NCBI GenBank assembly: GCA_036365515.1
Contig: CM070877.1
Location: forward strand, 56,828,475 to 56,892,474
DNA length: 64,000 bases
Direction: 5' to 3'
Origin: Torymus aiolomorphi
Lineage: Eukaryota > Arthropoda > Insecta > Hymenoptera > Torymidae
The position numbers were made by a program, and so were the translations under genes. Positions within the stretch are counted from its first letter, which is position 1. Each line of letters opens with the position of its first letter. The notes beneath the pieces were generated by a model that was not told the origin of the DNA, did no database searches, and worked only from the letters and a program-made list of their open reading frames with translations. Below are positions 42,554 through 54,555 of this stretch, piece after piece.

Positions 42554-45500
42554 CGCGCTCGAACGCAGTCGAACGCGATCGTACGCGCCTATGTGACAGG
42601 AGCCTCACTGACAGCTGACTCTCTCTCTCTCTCTCTCTCTCTCTATTACTTTCTACACATGTACGCGCGGCCGGCGGCAGTTATCGAACGTCGTCTAATA
42701 GACCGGTGCTCTCGCGTGCTTCAAGGGTTACGACGACGTAAGTTCGAACGTGAGAGTGTGGTGGTTACTGGTGGCTGCATCTACGTCGAGAAAGACCTTC
42801 TGCTGCTATCCACGCTGTCATCTCCGAGGTTGTGACGAGTGTTGTGCTGACGTTGCCGGTCGAGTAAGGTGTGATATTCGTGGTTATGTTTCCCACGTTT
42901 ACATCTAGGTGAGATCAGTGCACCCACTTTTTCATTTATTTTTGCGTCTGTCTCGTGTTTCTTCATTTTCTTATGCTAGTTGTGCTACGAGTCATGGCAA
43001 ATTCTTCTTCCTGATCCAGTGATCCCTGCTACAATGCACTTGATGCTAGAAAAGTCCTTTTTGCAAGTTTGTTGCCGTCTCCTCAACTGGTGAGTAACAT
43101 TCCAATATTTAATAGTTAGCTAATGTTACTTCAAGCAATGTTTATTCTTCTATAGGGTTGACTGGGTGCGACTTATCTGTATATGCATTTCCAAGGATGA
43201 CACTTGGTATAGTAAGTACTTTCCCAATGATTTATTGTTAAAAATAAAAGGTTTTTTATTAACATATTTATATTTATATTTATACTTATATTTATAAAAT
43301 AACTTCACATATTAAAGAGTATTGACAGGTGCATGTGTTCGATTGACATTGTTTATTCTGTTTTGTATAATTTAATATTTATGGATTGCAAGTTTTCCAC
43401 ATATAAAAGTATAAATTATTGTTATATAATTATATAATATTTATACTTTACCATTGAAATACAGTTAACTGTTTGTAAAAGGCTATGTAATAAATATAAT
43501 ATTGTTTGAAATTTACTGCCGTTGTATTTAGAGTACAAGCTGTAAGCTATATTTTAATGATCAAGTAGCATTTAGTAATAATGTATGGATTTCTTCTAAC
43601 AATGAAAGTTATATAACAATAACTTGTAATATTCTATATGTAGAATACTTGCAAAGCATAACTATAACTTTAACTTCAAAAAAAAGAAAAACAGAATGAC
43701 TATTTACAGTTCCAAGACACGCACAACTAATATTCAATTTATATTGTTATGTTTCAGGTAGCAGTATGAAAGAACACTGACAGTTCATATGATTTTAGAT
43801 CTGACACTATCACTGCTGTCCTTATAATACCACACTTATGTTTAACGAATAATAGGTGAACCATTATTATAAAAATTTTCTTGCCTGGCCTCGTATCTTA
43901 TTATAGTAATTTCAACTTGACATATTTCAATTGGGAATGATTGTTCGATAATTATTTTTTAGTTATTTATAATAAGAGCATTTAATTAGAGTTTATAAAA
44001 TTCCTCATAATTTGTACGGTGTGTTTTAAATTGTTCGTATAAGTATGATTAAGGAAATTGTAAAAATTGGACAATAGATGAACTATATAGGATACGCTAG
44101 TTCATTCCAGCCTGGTGTTAGGCTGGAATAAACTAGCATATCCAATATAGTTTGTCGGATGTCCAATTTTTTCCATTTCCTACCTCATAATTTGGAGTTT
44201 ACCTTCATAGCTTATAGTTTGCAAAAGGCTATGTCATAAGTATAATGTGTTTTAAATTTACTGCTGCATTTAGGTTACAAACTGTAAGCTATATTCTAAT
44301 GATTAATTAGCATTTAGCAACAATGTATGGATTTCTTCTTTCGATGTAAGTTATATAACAGTAACTTAGAGGCACACGCATGTCAATAATCTTTAATATG
44401 TGAAGTTATTTTATAATTATATGTGAATTGGCCATAATAATATATGCTTTTTATTTTCTTGTACACGGAGAAAAATTTATTTGTAAACTTTACTCTTTTT
44501 ATAAGAAAATTTATTATTTTTATAGTTTAGTACTGGGACACATTCGACATGTAGGATCTTTACTGTTATAAATAGTAATTTTTATAATTTTCATAGCAAA
44601 TTTTATTTTTTAAAGAATAATTTTTACTACATTTGTAGCAAATTTTATTATCTGAAATAGTAATATTTATTATTTTTGCAGCAGTCATAAAAAGTACTAT
44701 TTGAAATAGTAAAATTTGCTACAAAAATAATAAAAATTAATATTTAAAACAAGATAAATCCCCCATGTTGAGTATGTCCCAGCACTACTATAAAAATAAT
44801 AAATTTTCTTATAAAGATTAAAGTTTAGAAATAAATTTTGCTCCGTGTAATGAATCAACTAATATTCAATCTGTTTTTGTTAGCAGTATGAAAGAATACT
44901 GACATTTCATATGACATTACATTATATAGTATAGGTATTTATAATGCATTTCACATGAAGTCAGCAGCTCAAAATTTTAAAAAATTTGTTTTTTATTTTA
45001 AGAATATAGTTATATTTATATTATGAATTATGATCCATTTGATAAAGCAGAATATTTTGCATGCGACAAAAGCTTTATTGAGTCCTTATTTAAGAGCTTT
45101 TCCAATAAGCCTCGAAGCATTGTTAGAAAACCCTGTTGAAAAGCATTCTATATTTTTTAAATATCAATAGAAACCAATAATTTGTATTTCTGACCACCAG
45201 ACGGATTTGAGATCTTAATGTTATTCATATATCTAATGGCATGGATCTTGTCACTAAGTTTTCTCAAAGCAGGAAAAATACATTAAACATCTATTTCCAA
45301 CAATATTTTCAACAGGCCTGTAAGTAAAAATATTCATCTTTACTTTCCTAAATTTTCAATGGGAGCCGGTTACACTGTTAATAAATTCTATATGTATTTT
45401 CATATCTACTGGAAAGAAAATTTCATAAGTTATCCAGTATTATGTGTCCCAAATGATAAAGTATATTATTATAAAAAGTTTAAATCAAAGTGGTTGAAAG

Positions 45501-48204
45501 ACAATTTAACAATTGTATATTCCGATGCCCAGACACGAACTTCTTACTCAATAATAGTCCAATATAATATGGTGTTCTTATTAAGCCCTCGCTTCATGAA
45601 ATTTCATAAACTATTCAGTGAATAAGTCACAAATAAATAATTGAATTATGGATCTTAATGATTTATAAGATTGTAAATTACATAATTTATGAAATTACAT
45701 GAAGCGCAGACTTAATAAGAAAACCATATTTTATTTGAAAATAATTGTGTAAGAAGATCTTGTCTGGGCATCCGGATACACAATTGCTAAATTGTCTTTC
45801 AACTACTTTGATTTAAACTTTTTTATAGTAATATACTTTTTCATTTGGCACACATAACACTCGATAACTTATGAAATTTTCTTACGAGTAGATATGAAAA
45901 ATACATATAGAGTTTAATAACAGTGTAACCGGCTCCCATTGAAAATTTAGGAAAATAAAGATGAATATTTTTACTTACAAGCCTGGTGAAAATATTGTTG
46001 AAAATAGATGTTGAATGTATTTTTTCTGCTTTGAGAAACTTATTGACAAGATCTATAACATTAGATATATGAATAACATTAAAATCTCAAATCCATCTGG
46101 TTGTCAGAAATACAAATGATTGGTTTCTATTGGTATTTAAAAAATATACAATTCTTTACAAAAGAGGGTTGTTCGCCAATATTGTTTTAGTAGGGCTCAT
46201 TTTTAAGGATTTTTAATAAAGAATCTGAAAAAATTTTGTGAAATAACAATTATCAGTAAACTTACAAAGCATAAACGATTTTAAAAATTTGAGCTGTTTC
46301 TTTGAAGAGCACCATCATCGCCAAGATGTCGACTTCTCGCGCTGTCGCCGAGTTTAACCGCCCGTCCCAACTATTCATGGTAGCTGCTAATAATCGAGTA
46401 CACGTAGGGGCGCTCGGCTCCGGCCTCGTGTGAATTTGATATCACGGGTCGTTGTCGAGTAGCGCGAGCACGAGGCTCGTTAAACGTCGTTACTTCTTTC
46501 TCCACATTAAGCAAAATATCATCAGTGATCTTATATCTTATTGTAATGTTGCAGCTAGGTATGTATCATATCCATTAGTTATATATACTAATACCGATAT
46601 AGCCTTTTTATATATATTCCAATGATGGTTCTCGGCGAAGTTCAAATCGTATCTGCAGTAGTATGTCCATAAATAATCCAGGTTCAGGGCAGATTTTTAA
46701 TTGCATCTCTACATAGATTTGTACATGGATTTTCATATGGATTTTCACATGGATTTTCATACAGATTTGCATATGACGTTTTGGAACAGATTTTCAGGTG
46801 GATTTCCATATGAGTGTCCATATGGAATCCATGTATATTTCTATATGGAAATCCCGATGGATACTTTCAATAGGGTCTATATAAAGTTCACATGAATATT
46901 GGGTGAAAATCACGTGAAATTCACCTGAGAAAACGATAACAAGAGAAAGAAGCTTTAATTTATCTGTGGTGAAGTTCACGTGAATATTGGGTGAAAATCA
47001 CGTGAATTTCAGGTTAAATTCACCCGAAAATACTACGGAATATAGGTGAAATAAATGTGAAATTCGTGTGGATTCACATGTAAATCACGTGAAATTCACC
47101 TGAAAAAACGATGTCACAAGAAGGAAGCTTTAATTTATCTCCGGTGAAGTTCACGTGAGCATCGGGTGAAAATCACGTGAAATTCACCTGACGTTTTTAG
47201 AATTTTGACACGTGAAATACAGGTAAATCACATAAAATTTGGGTGGTTTTCGCATACATTTTACACGAATTTCACGTAAAATTTAGGTGGAAATTCAGGT
47301 GATAATTCAGGTGGAAATTCAGGTGAAAACCAGGTGAATATTTACAACCGGGAATCACTTAGACATCCGTCCGGATTTCTGCGTGGATTTCCGCGCACCT
47401 GGATAAGCGAAACCCCGCTCGGTTTTCAGCATGGATTTTCGCGTGGATTTACACGTGGAAATCCGAACGTATTCTAGACAAGTAATAATCACTTAGATAT
47501 CCGTCTGGATTTCTGCGTGGATTTCCGTGCACCTGGATAAGCGAAACCCCGTCCCGGTTTTCTACATGGATTTTCGCGTGGATTACCATGTGGAAATCCG
47601 GACGTATTCTAGACAAGTAATAATCGCTAAGGTATCCGTCCGGATTTCTGCGTGGATTTCCGCGCACCTGCATAAGCGATACCACCGCCCGGTTTTCTAC
47701 ATGGATTTTCGCATGGATTTCCGCGCGGACATCCAGAGATATATATATGTAGACGTACTGATCACTTCGATTTTCCGCGTGGATTTCCGTGCACCTGCAT
47801 AAGCGAAACCACTGCTCGGTTTTCTAGGTGGATTGCCGCGCGGAAATCCGGACATGTATGCAGGCGTACCGATCACTTCGATTTCCGCGCGGATTTCTGC
47901 GCGAATTTCCGTCTAAATGCGTAAGCTAATAATCACCATTCTGTTTTCAGCATGGATTTCCGTGCGGAAATCCGTACATATATGAAGGCGTACTGAACAT
48001 TTGGATTTCCCTACGGATATCTGCGCGGATTTCAACGCAGTTGTAGACGCGATGCGACGTGGCTTGGATTTTTACCTAGATTTCCACGTAGATTTCCAGG
48101 TGGATTTGTTGGACTGATTTCTGCATGGATTTCTCCGCGGAATTCAGTCCGAATTCCGGGCGGATTTCAGTACGGAAATCTGCTCTGATATTTTCAACCG
48201 GGAT
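42554..48204. repeat. Right arm of the giant palindrome
   Basis: Mirror of the left arm, containing the copies of the MITE (44,464-44,848), inner foldback (45,130-46,155), GC island (46,275-46,545) and the three subterminal repeat layers in reverse order. Small differences from the left arm (for example GGGAGGGGG against GGGACGGGG near 37,471/47,553) show the arms have begun to diverge. Confidence 0.85.
42698..43781 (+). other. Exon-like module reading outward in the right arm
   Basis: Four segments join in one open frame: up to 42,863 (donor GTAAGG), 42,980-43,089 (acceptor TTATGCTAG, donor GTGAGT), 43,156-43,211 (acceptor CTTCTATAG, donor GTAAGT) and 43,758-43,781 (acceptor TTATGTTTCAG, ends TGA). 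Readable pieces: KTFCCYPRCHLRGCDECC, LCYESWQILLPDPVIPATMH, VDWVRLICICISKDDTWYSS. The cysteine-rich frame around KT.CC.PRCHLR is also visible at 55.1 kb and partly at 61.7 kb. No ATG is evident in the first segment and no family is recognised, so it may be a decayed coding gene or a spliced non-coding RNA. Confidence 0.35.
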
Positions 48205-48496
48205 TCGTATTGGAGAGTAAGAGATCGCTGGCGTCCATTGACGTACGATCCGAACTGCGCATGGGATCGTTGTCCCTTTCACCGTCCCATTCGGCTGCGG
48301 CAGGACCGAACAACCTCCTCAAATCGAAGCGAACCAGTCTGTCTATCAGAATTTCTCTTTCTCCATCTCTCCTTATCCTTGATCGTCGTGCGTGAGTTTT
48401 CAATTCCTCCCAGGAGCATTTAGAGAATTCCTCCAACAGAACCTTTCGCTCCGCCTCGACGGCTGTTGCAAAGCCTTTATTTATGTGGTCCACCAT
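48205..48496 (-). pseudogene. gag N-terminus of gypsy A
   Basis: Starts ATG at 48,496 (MVDHINKGFATAVEAERKVL), then CSWEELKTHARRSRIRRD, a basic helix, and LFGPAAAEWDGERDND to SNTN at the palindrome boundary. The frame continues on the other side at 36,823 when a single AT is kept. It lies downstream of the leader and primer-binding site, as expected for gag. Confidence 0.7.
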
Positions 48497-50766
48497 TTTC
48501 GGGGTATATATACTTGACGGGGGTTCAGGTTTATCGTTCAGGGTTGCTTTGTTAGCTCACTTCTGCTTGCCTTCTCGCAAAATCTTTTAATAAATTAAAT
48601 AAATTTAAATTAACACAAAGTTATCTTTGTTTACCAAAGTTTAATCTAATTAAATGTACTACTTCACAAAAAAAATGTATCGAATCAAATCTACTTTTAA
48701 AATGTAAGCACATCAAATTTAACTAAATCAAATAAAAGCTAATTCCAAAACTAAAGCCATTCAAGCCTTTGAAAACTCCGAGCGGGTGGCAAGCAAAGTG
48801 AACAAAAATCAAAGCACCTACTCAAGGAAGGTTATAAGCAAGAAAAAATCGAGGGTTGGTAGTTACAAGTGCTAACACCAATAATTAAACGTTAGCTATT
48901 GTACTTACTGTAACTAATTTTCTATAGTTGATATGGTTCATAATTACCAAGGGCAATTCAAGAGGTAATATTTGGTCTTTATAGTAAATTGCGATGCCAA
49001 TAGTATTAAATTGAATTACGCGAAAATTACTATATCTCAAAATAATTTTATTTATCCCAATACAATTTAAATGTCTCTCGAAATTTTTTTTGTTTATTCC
49101 GATATGAAAAGAAAATTTTCTATTCTTTTACCGAAACCGAGATTCCTATATTGCAACAATTTCTTCCCCCATACTAACTAATTACAAAAAAAATTTTATT
49201 AATTCTTGTAATATTATTTAATTTGTTTAAAAATTCGAGTTTCAAACCCATGAACCAATGCAAAAATATATACTACACCAAAATAAATATTAGCAAGTAT
49301 ACAAATATTTAACTAATTACTACAACCAAATTTTCTATGTTATCTAGAATAATTATAAAATTCTTTTTTTTTTTATAAAAATTTAAACCTTTATGAACAT
49401 TTCGATTGTTTCCCCATACTACCAGCCAAAAATAATATTCAATCTAAATTTCCTACCGAATGGCTTAAATTATTCTAAATCATACATACGATATGTATTT
49501 AACACAAAAAAATTCAAAATCCCAATCCCAACACATTTTATTTATTTACAAGAATTGTTTTAAATAATATTAATTTATTATTGTTTATTCGTTTATTTCC
49601 AAACCCAATTTTCATTTATATCGTTATATAAAAATTACTTTTTCTTTCCAAATATTTATCACTATTGTTTTATTATTAAATTTTATTTATCAACAATTGA
49701 TATTATTATTTTGAAATAAAAATCGCTGTGAAATTCGAAAATGTTCAATATTAAAATTTCCTTAAGTAATCCTCGAAATCAAGATAGTTATTTCAATTCG
49801 TACGAGTATTCTATTATGCCCTAAGCCCTAATTCCGCAAAGTAAACATTGCGAAGTTCACGCTGGATGCTATCTTATTTATTTCTCAAATGTATTATCTC
49901 ACGACCGACTTAAATTCTCGAATTTAAAGGTTTGGATATTGAATATCTACGTTCAATATTTTATCTCCCCTTTTTTAACAAAATTCTATGTACAATATTA
50001 TTTGGTAATTCCAAGTGGCAATTAGAATGTTCTGACTATTGTCGAATTACGAAATGTTATTTTCGTGCAAAAATGGCAAAACTCGTTTCAAAACTCAAAT
50101 CAAGCAGGGGAAAATTTATTGTAGTATTAGGGAAAAGTGTACAGGCAATATAAATGTGTAATGGCAATTAAAGCGATAGCGTAGCGGTAGGCGTGTAGAA
50201 TGGTGGGCAAAGCATGTAGAAATATATGTATATATGTAAGTAATTATATGCGAATTTGCGAATATTATATGTTTGCATAAGAAAATATTTAGTAATTAAA
50301 ATGTTACCCAATTCGATGTTCTCATTTGTTTAGTGGACTTAATTAGGTAAGTTATTTTTTGTCATCATTTATTGTTATTTTCCTTCAAATTTCTAATTCA
50401 GAAAAATGTCTATTTTCTAATAAAAATTCTTCACCACTTTTTTCCAAAAAAAAAAATTTTCAAGTCGAACACTTTATCTTTGTTTAAGTGCTGATAGAAT
50501 AGTTATAATTCCTTAGCTCCGTGCTAAGTTATTTGCCAATTTCCAAAAGCGACGCCATGTCTCAAAATGACTGCCGGCGTACTTATATCCTTTGTACTGC
50601 GCGACCCGCGAACGCGAAAAATAGCTATCTATATCCTATTGCCAGTGCACGTGTCGAGCGTCGCGCACGATTCGGGATTTACGCGCTGAGCACTACCAAA
50701 TTCAATGCACTCTGTCCTAGGCCTTATTCCAACGCAAATTTTGCGCACATTTCACTTGGGCTTTCT
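48497..50766 (-). other. Long AT-rich leader of gypsy A
   Basis: About 2.3 kb between the primer-binding site and the gag ATG, with no believable ORF. It is AT-rich with T and A runs. The last 250 bp before the primer-binding site (50,520-50,766) are GC-richer. Such a long 5' untranslated region is unusual but possible for gypsy elements; an additional insertion cannot be excluded. Confidence 0.5.
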
Positions 50767-50788
50767 GGGGCCCCACGTTGCTGCGCCA
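50767..50788 (-). promoter_or_regulatory. Primer-binding site of gypsy A, tRNA-Lys type
   Basis: On the minus strand, two bases after the LTR end (TTACA), the sequence is TGGCGCAGCAACGTGGGGCC. This resembles TGGCGCCCAACGTGGGGC, the complement of the 3' end of insect tRNA-Lys(CUU), apart from AG in place of a C. Reverse transcription of the element would start here. Confidence 0.6.
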
Positions 50789-50790
50789 TT

Positions 50791-50838
50791 TGTAACGGTG
50801 AATTCACTTTGGGGGAGAAGTGTGTGGGGGAGGGAGAA
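50791..50838 (-). repeat. LTR 3'-end stub of gypsy A
   Basis: TGTAACGGTGAATTCACTTT and the following CCC/GGG-rich bases match, inverted, the LTR end at 55,820-55,873. Only about 48 bp remain before the sequence switches at a GGAGGG microhomology to a plus-strand gag fragment (element B). Confidence 0.65.
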
Positions 50839-52780
50839 CGAAATGAGACAGCTGCCCTCAATAATGTGAAGTTCGTATCGCACAACCCACCGAAGCGAGA
50901 GACAAACGAGTCGCAGAACAAAGAAGCCTCGCCTAAGGAGAAGCCCCAAAGGGGGGGGGGGGAGAGACAAGACTCTGTGGACGCGTCTTCGGATCAATAA
51001 GAAGAGGTTATGGACGAGGAGTGGGAGGAGATACGGCTGGCAGACAGCGACTCGGAGGTCCCTTCAATAATGGAGCAGGAAATCCCTGTACCGAGCTTAC
51101 CACGCCCAGAGTCTCCCGACCTTCTGTACGACCCATTGTTGGGAGGCTACACCCCCCCCGAAACCTCCTATAACCACAACTACCGCCAACCCCGACACCA
51201 CAACGACCCCCCTACCAATACCACTACCGACCCGCCTACCGCCCCCCTTATCGACCCCCCGCAAACCTACACCCCGCAACCAAAATATTGGCAGGTCAAA
51301 GGGAGCCATCCCGAAGAACTGTTACTCCATACAGGCAGCAACACCCTCGTCGGGGGAGTCCTGGTCCGACCATGACCAAATCGTGGAGGTGTCGGAGAAG
51401 GTCCATTATCCTGAGGCATGCCCATTTCGACCCTGCTGGTCGCTGAACAAATTTTCGGAGCCCAGAATTCCTAGTAAGAAAAAGAAGCCGCATAGGGCAA
51501 TCTATCATGCGACACGACCAGCAGAGCCGAAATCGCCTGTGAGAGTGGAGATTCCTGAACTCTCGGCAAGGTATAGGCAAAGGGGAATGTTCGAGATACC
51601 GGACCTAAGCCCCACATTGCTCGCCCTCGGATAACAAAGGTGGTCAAGCTGACCGAGAGGATTGTCAGCGACCCGGTGCGCGGTGAAGTACGCCTAATGA
51701 AGGGTGACGATATTGTATTCACTCGCGCGGCGGGGACGCAGACCCTCTCGGAACGCAAGACCATTATTGCGAAAGGACATAGAGCGCGGGAGCAGCAGGG
51801 AGGATTGGCTGATTATGCATTGGAAATGGGTAACGGAACCGGTGCCTCTAAAGGTACCTACTTGCCCCCCTCCCCCTGCTGCGATCCAAGCTCAGGACGT
51901 CGGGCAGCACATACCCCTAGCACACTACTTGGCGGCATCAGCACATCAGTTGGTGTTCCCAGCTGCACCTATCGGATTAAGGGAGCTGCCCTCTTTGCCT
52001 CTCCTTTCTCAACCAGCGGCCCCTATGGATACGGACTCCCCCTTGAACCAGGCCCTGGGTGAGCCATCGTGCGAGAGGCCATACATCCCCTCATTAATGA
52101 GGACTCAATATTTCCCGCCAACATCTACGCAACTCACGCGGCAACCACAATACCCTAATCCAGAGATACCAAGCCTCATGACCTTACGGGTTTCTCGACC
52201 GGCACCCTCGCTTCCTCTGCAGAGCCTTATGGATTTCGGGATCTCACCTTCCCTGGCTCGTGGGGATCCAACTCCCCAATCGCAAGAAAGGGGTAGGTCG
52301 CGACCTGGGAGCCACCGGGGAGGTGAGGTTGATAGGCAAGCGAGGAGGTCTCGTTTTCCAGTGTCGGAGAGGAGCAGTGAGTCGGGAGAGAAGTCTCGGG
52401 GTTCATGTTGGAATTGCGGGAACGATGGACATGGCTACAGGACCTGACCTTACGCGTACACTAAGAGGTTCTGCTACCGTTGTGGAAGGCAGGGTGTTGA
52501 TGTGCATACATGCACTCACTGCCCGGAGCGTATCTCTGTGCGCGTGAGGAGTCAGGACCATCTGAGGAGAAGGACCCAGACCGGATTCTGCACCCGAGGG
52601 TACATGCAGCCCCAGTGGCGGAGGGAGACTCCGCAGTGACACCTGGGAGGAAAAGGGGGCCAGCAAGTACCGGGATGACCACTGCCCCAGGACAGGCGAG
52701 TCAAACTGTCATGATAATAATGTCTGGAGCAGTGGTTAATCTGGGCAATCAGCCCCATTTGCCACCCTAAATTTTCGGGT
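50839..52780 (+). pseudogene. Third ORF copy of element B
   Basis: Matches the third ORF of A: MDEEWEEIRLADSDSEVPSI, Pro-rich part, VVKLTERIVSDPVRGEVRLM, GTQTLSERKTIIAKG, then CWNCGNDGHGYR, a TGA, and FCYRCGRQGVDVHTCTHCPE. In this copy the second knuckle retains CxxC where A has lost the reading. Frameshifts occur near 51,380, 51,650 and 52,060. The cysteine pattern common to both copies is CWNCGNDGHGY..., FCY.C, HTCTHC. Confidence 0.6.
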
Positions 52781-52999
52781 GATCTTTTTTGTATTGTGGC
52801 TTGTTGTGAAAGGTAGTTCTCCTACCTGCTACCAAAACACTCAGCGATGCCATCGCTACACCTTGCCCCCCCCCCCCCTCCGAACACCCTATCGCTCGTA
52901 TCGAGGAGTACCCCAGCACACAGCCTAGAGCTCCCTGTTGCACACCCCTACTGCTGCCTCTTTCGTCTATGTTCGTGCTCGCCCTACTGATTACCCCAT

Positions 53000-53450
53000 T
53001 TCTGATATAAATACACCCTAAACACGCCTACCGCGTACCCTACCGTCTAAAAAATAAAAGATCTACCGTTTACCCTACCACGTACATACACCTACCGCCT
53101 GCCCTACCGTTTACAAAATAAAAAACCTACCGTTTACCCTATCGTTTACACCCTAAACGCACCTACCGCTTACCCTACCGTTTACATAATAAAAGGCCTA
53201 CCGTTCACCCTATCGCTTACACACTAAACACACCTACCGCTAACCCTACCGTTTACCCTATCGGTTACGCAACAAACACACCTACCGCTAACTCTACCAT
53301 TTATACAATAAATTCTCCTGCTCCCCCTATCGTTGCACACAACCGCTTGGCCTACCGTCCACCCTATCGTTTACCCCTGTGTCTACTGCACGTGACCCAT
53401 CTCGCCTACGCACCAGGCGAACCTACCGCATACTCACCGATCTTAATGTA
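53000..53450 (+). repeat. Minisatellite in the element B tail
   Basis: CCTACCGTTTACCCTATCGT and TTACACCCTAAACACACC blocks with a period of roughly 70 bp, the same array as 24,700-25,290 in the opposite orientation. Copy numbers and order differ, so the two arrays have evolved separately. Confidence 0.8.
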
Positions 53451-54350
53451 ATGTCTCGAATCTCACCCTTCTATGCATACATTTCCTCCACACCGCACAA
53501 ATTCCTACTGTCCAGTGAACCCTGGAGTACAGGATCGTAAACCCTGTATGGGGAAATGTTTGCATAAGAAATTTAATCGGTAAAATGAAAAAAAAAAATT
53601 TTTTTTTGTACGTAGTAGTATCTAGAAATAACTTCGTATGCGCGCCTGTAATAATAATCGAATGTAAATAACCATGGCTATCTATATATATAATTCTCTT
53701 CAGTAGCTAAAGTTCATCCGACGGCGAGCAATAAAGCCGCCAAGACGACAGCACACAAGGCTCACTTATTTCCTGATACTACGTTACCATATTATGTATC
53801 GCGTACAAACTTTGTCACAATACTTAAGTAAGCGTTATAGGCTAAAAGAGGCAAACTGACCTACATAAATCAACTCAATCGAGTGGAAGATTTCTCCGAT
53901 TTAGCGTGGAAGTAATTTGGAAACTTCGCACTTAAATCTTGTCGCATCCTTCGAATAAATAATATTGTAAGTGTCCTTATTAAGAATGTATTGGAATTTG
54001 GCTCAGACACTCGCACTGACTCTATTAGTTAGACTATTATTACCGTAAAATTGTGATACTAGAGTAAGGATAATATTACGATTCGTATTTAGCGATAGTT
54101 AGGTAACTCACTTGGTGACATAGATATAGATATAACTTGCTAGGGAAACTTCCCCCTCTTATTTGAAGCACTTGTAACGTAATGATAGAAATTTTGTGTA
54201 GATACTAACTAGAGCCAAATAGGCAGCTCGGACGCAAGCACTCCTCGAATAAGGGAGGAAGAGTTTGTAACATCAACTTTGATGTTACAATAGGTAGTAT
54301 ATAGATATTCAATCTACGAAAAGTATACTGTAGTCGAACAGAAAACTCTA

Positions 54351-54555
54351 TAGCTCGAGAGAAACCTAGATTGACGAGCAGGCCCTAGGTAGCCTATAGA
54401 CCTCCCTCTAACACAGTACTTACGTATATTTACCCTACCCTACATAGATGTACTTTGTATAAGAGAGTATGCGAACTCTCTGTTAGGGTACAGAAGAAGA
54501 TCCTGTAGAACAGCGATATACTATATACTGCAGCAGCCTTAGCTGTCACAGCCTG
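54351..54555. other. No supported feature
   Basis: Transition between the element B tail and the minus-strand exon-like unit. Similarity to the left copy fades at about 54,350. Confidence 0.5.

Larger units (their letters stand above)
36824..48204. mobile_element. 11.4-kb near-perfect palindrome (giant foldback element) inserted in gypsy A gag
   Basis: Left arm 36,824-42,469 and right arm 42,554-48,204 are reverse complements with only scattered differences. Paired positions add up to 85,023-85,029 along the whole length, so there are very few indels. Tips are CCCGGTTGAAAATATC. Just inside are three nested subterminal repeat layers, then about 4 kb of unique sequence with an inner foldback, a MITE and exon-like segments, and an 84-bp centre. 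AT flanks both tips. Keeping one AT restores the gag reading frame (SNTN|VTFDQSW). No transposase is recognised. Confidence 0.9.
23720..50838 (-). mobile_element. Ty3/gypsy retrotransposon A (minus strand), opened by two large insertions
   Basis: Reading down the minus strand: LTR stub (50,838-50,791), primer-binding site, leader (to 48,497), gag (48,496-35,045, interrupted), nucleocapsid, protease (to about 34,084), PLE insertion, RT C-half, RNase H, integrase (to 27,383), a third ORF (27,313-25,350) and a non-coding tail with a minisatellite (25,350-23,720). The inserts are a PLE composite (29,528-34,078) and the giant palindrome (36,824-48,204). Its own sequence adds up to about 11 kb. The tail matches element B at 52,780-54,350. 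Stops, shifts and lost RT sequence make it inactive. Confidence 0.8.
50839..54350 (+). mobile_element. Recombinant gypsy relative B (gag scrap joined to third ORF and tail)
   Basis: A gag fragment (50,839-50,950, NETAALNNVKFVSHNPPKRE, matching 35,060-35,190) is joined at a G-run directly to the third ORF (from RQDSVDASSDQ). The tail is shared with A. Nucleocapsid, protease, RT, RNase H and integrase are all missing. Both junctions fall in G-rich microhomology. Template switching during reverse transcription or end-joining would give this. Confidence 0.7.

Noticed and set aside
53000..53450. Telomere-like repeats (CCCTACC/TTTACCC)
   Set aside because: Not a simple telomeric unit such as TTAGG; a 35/70-bp minisatellite internal to a retroelement tail and present in two orientations.
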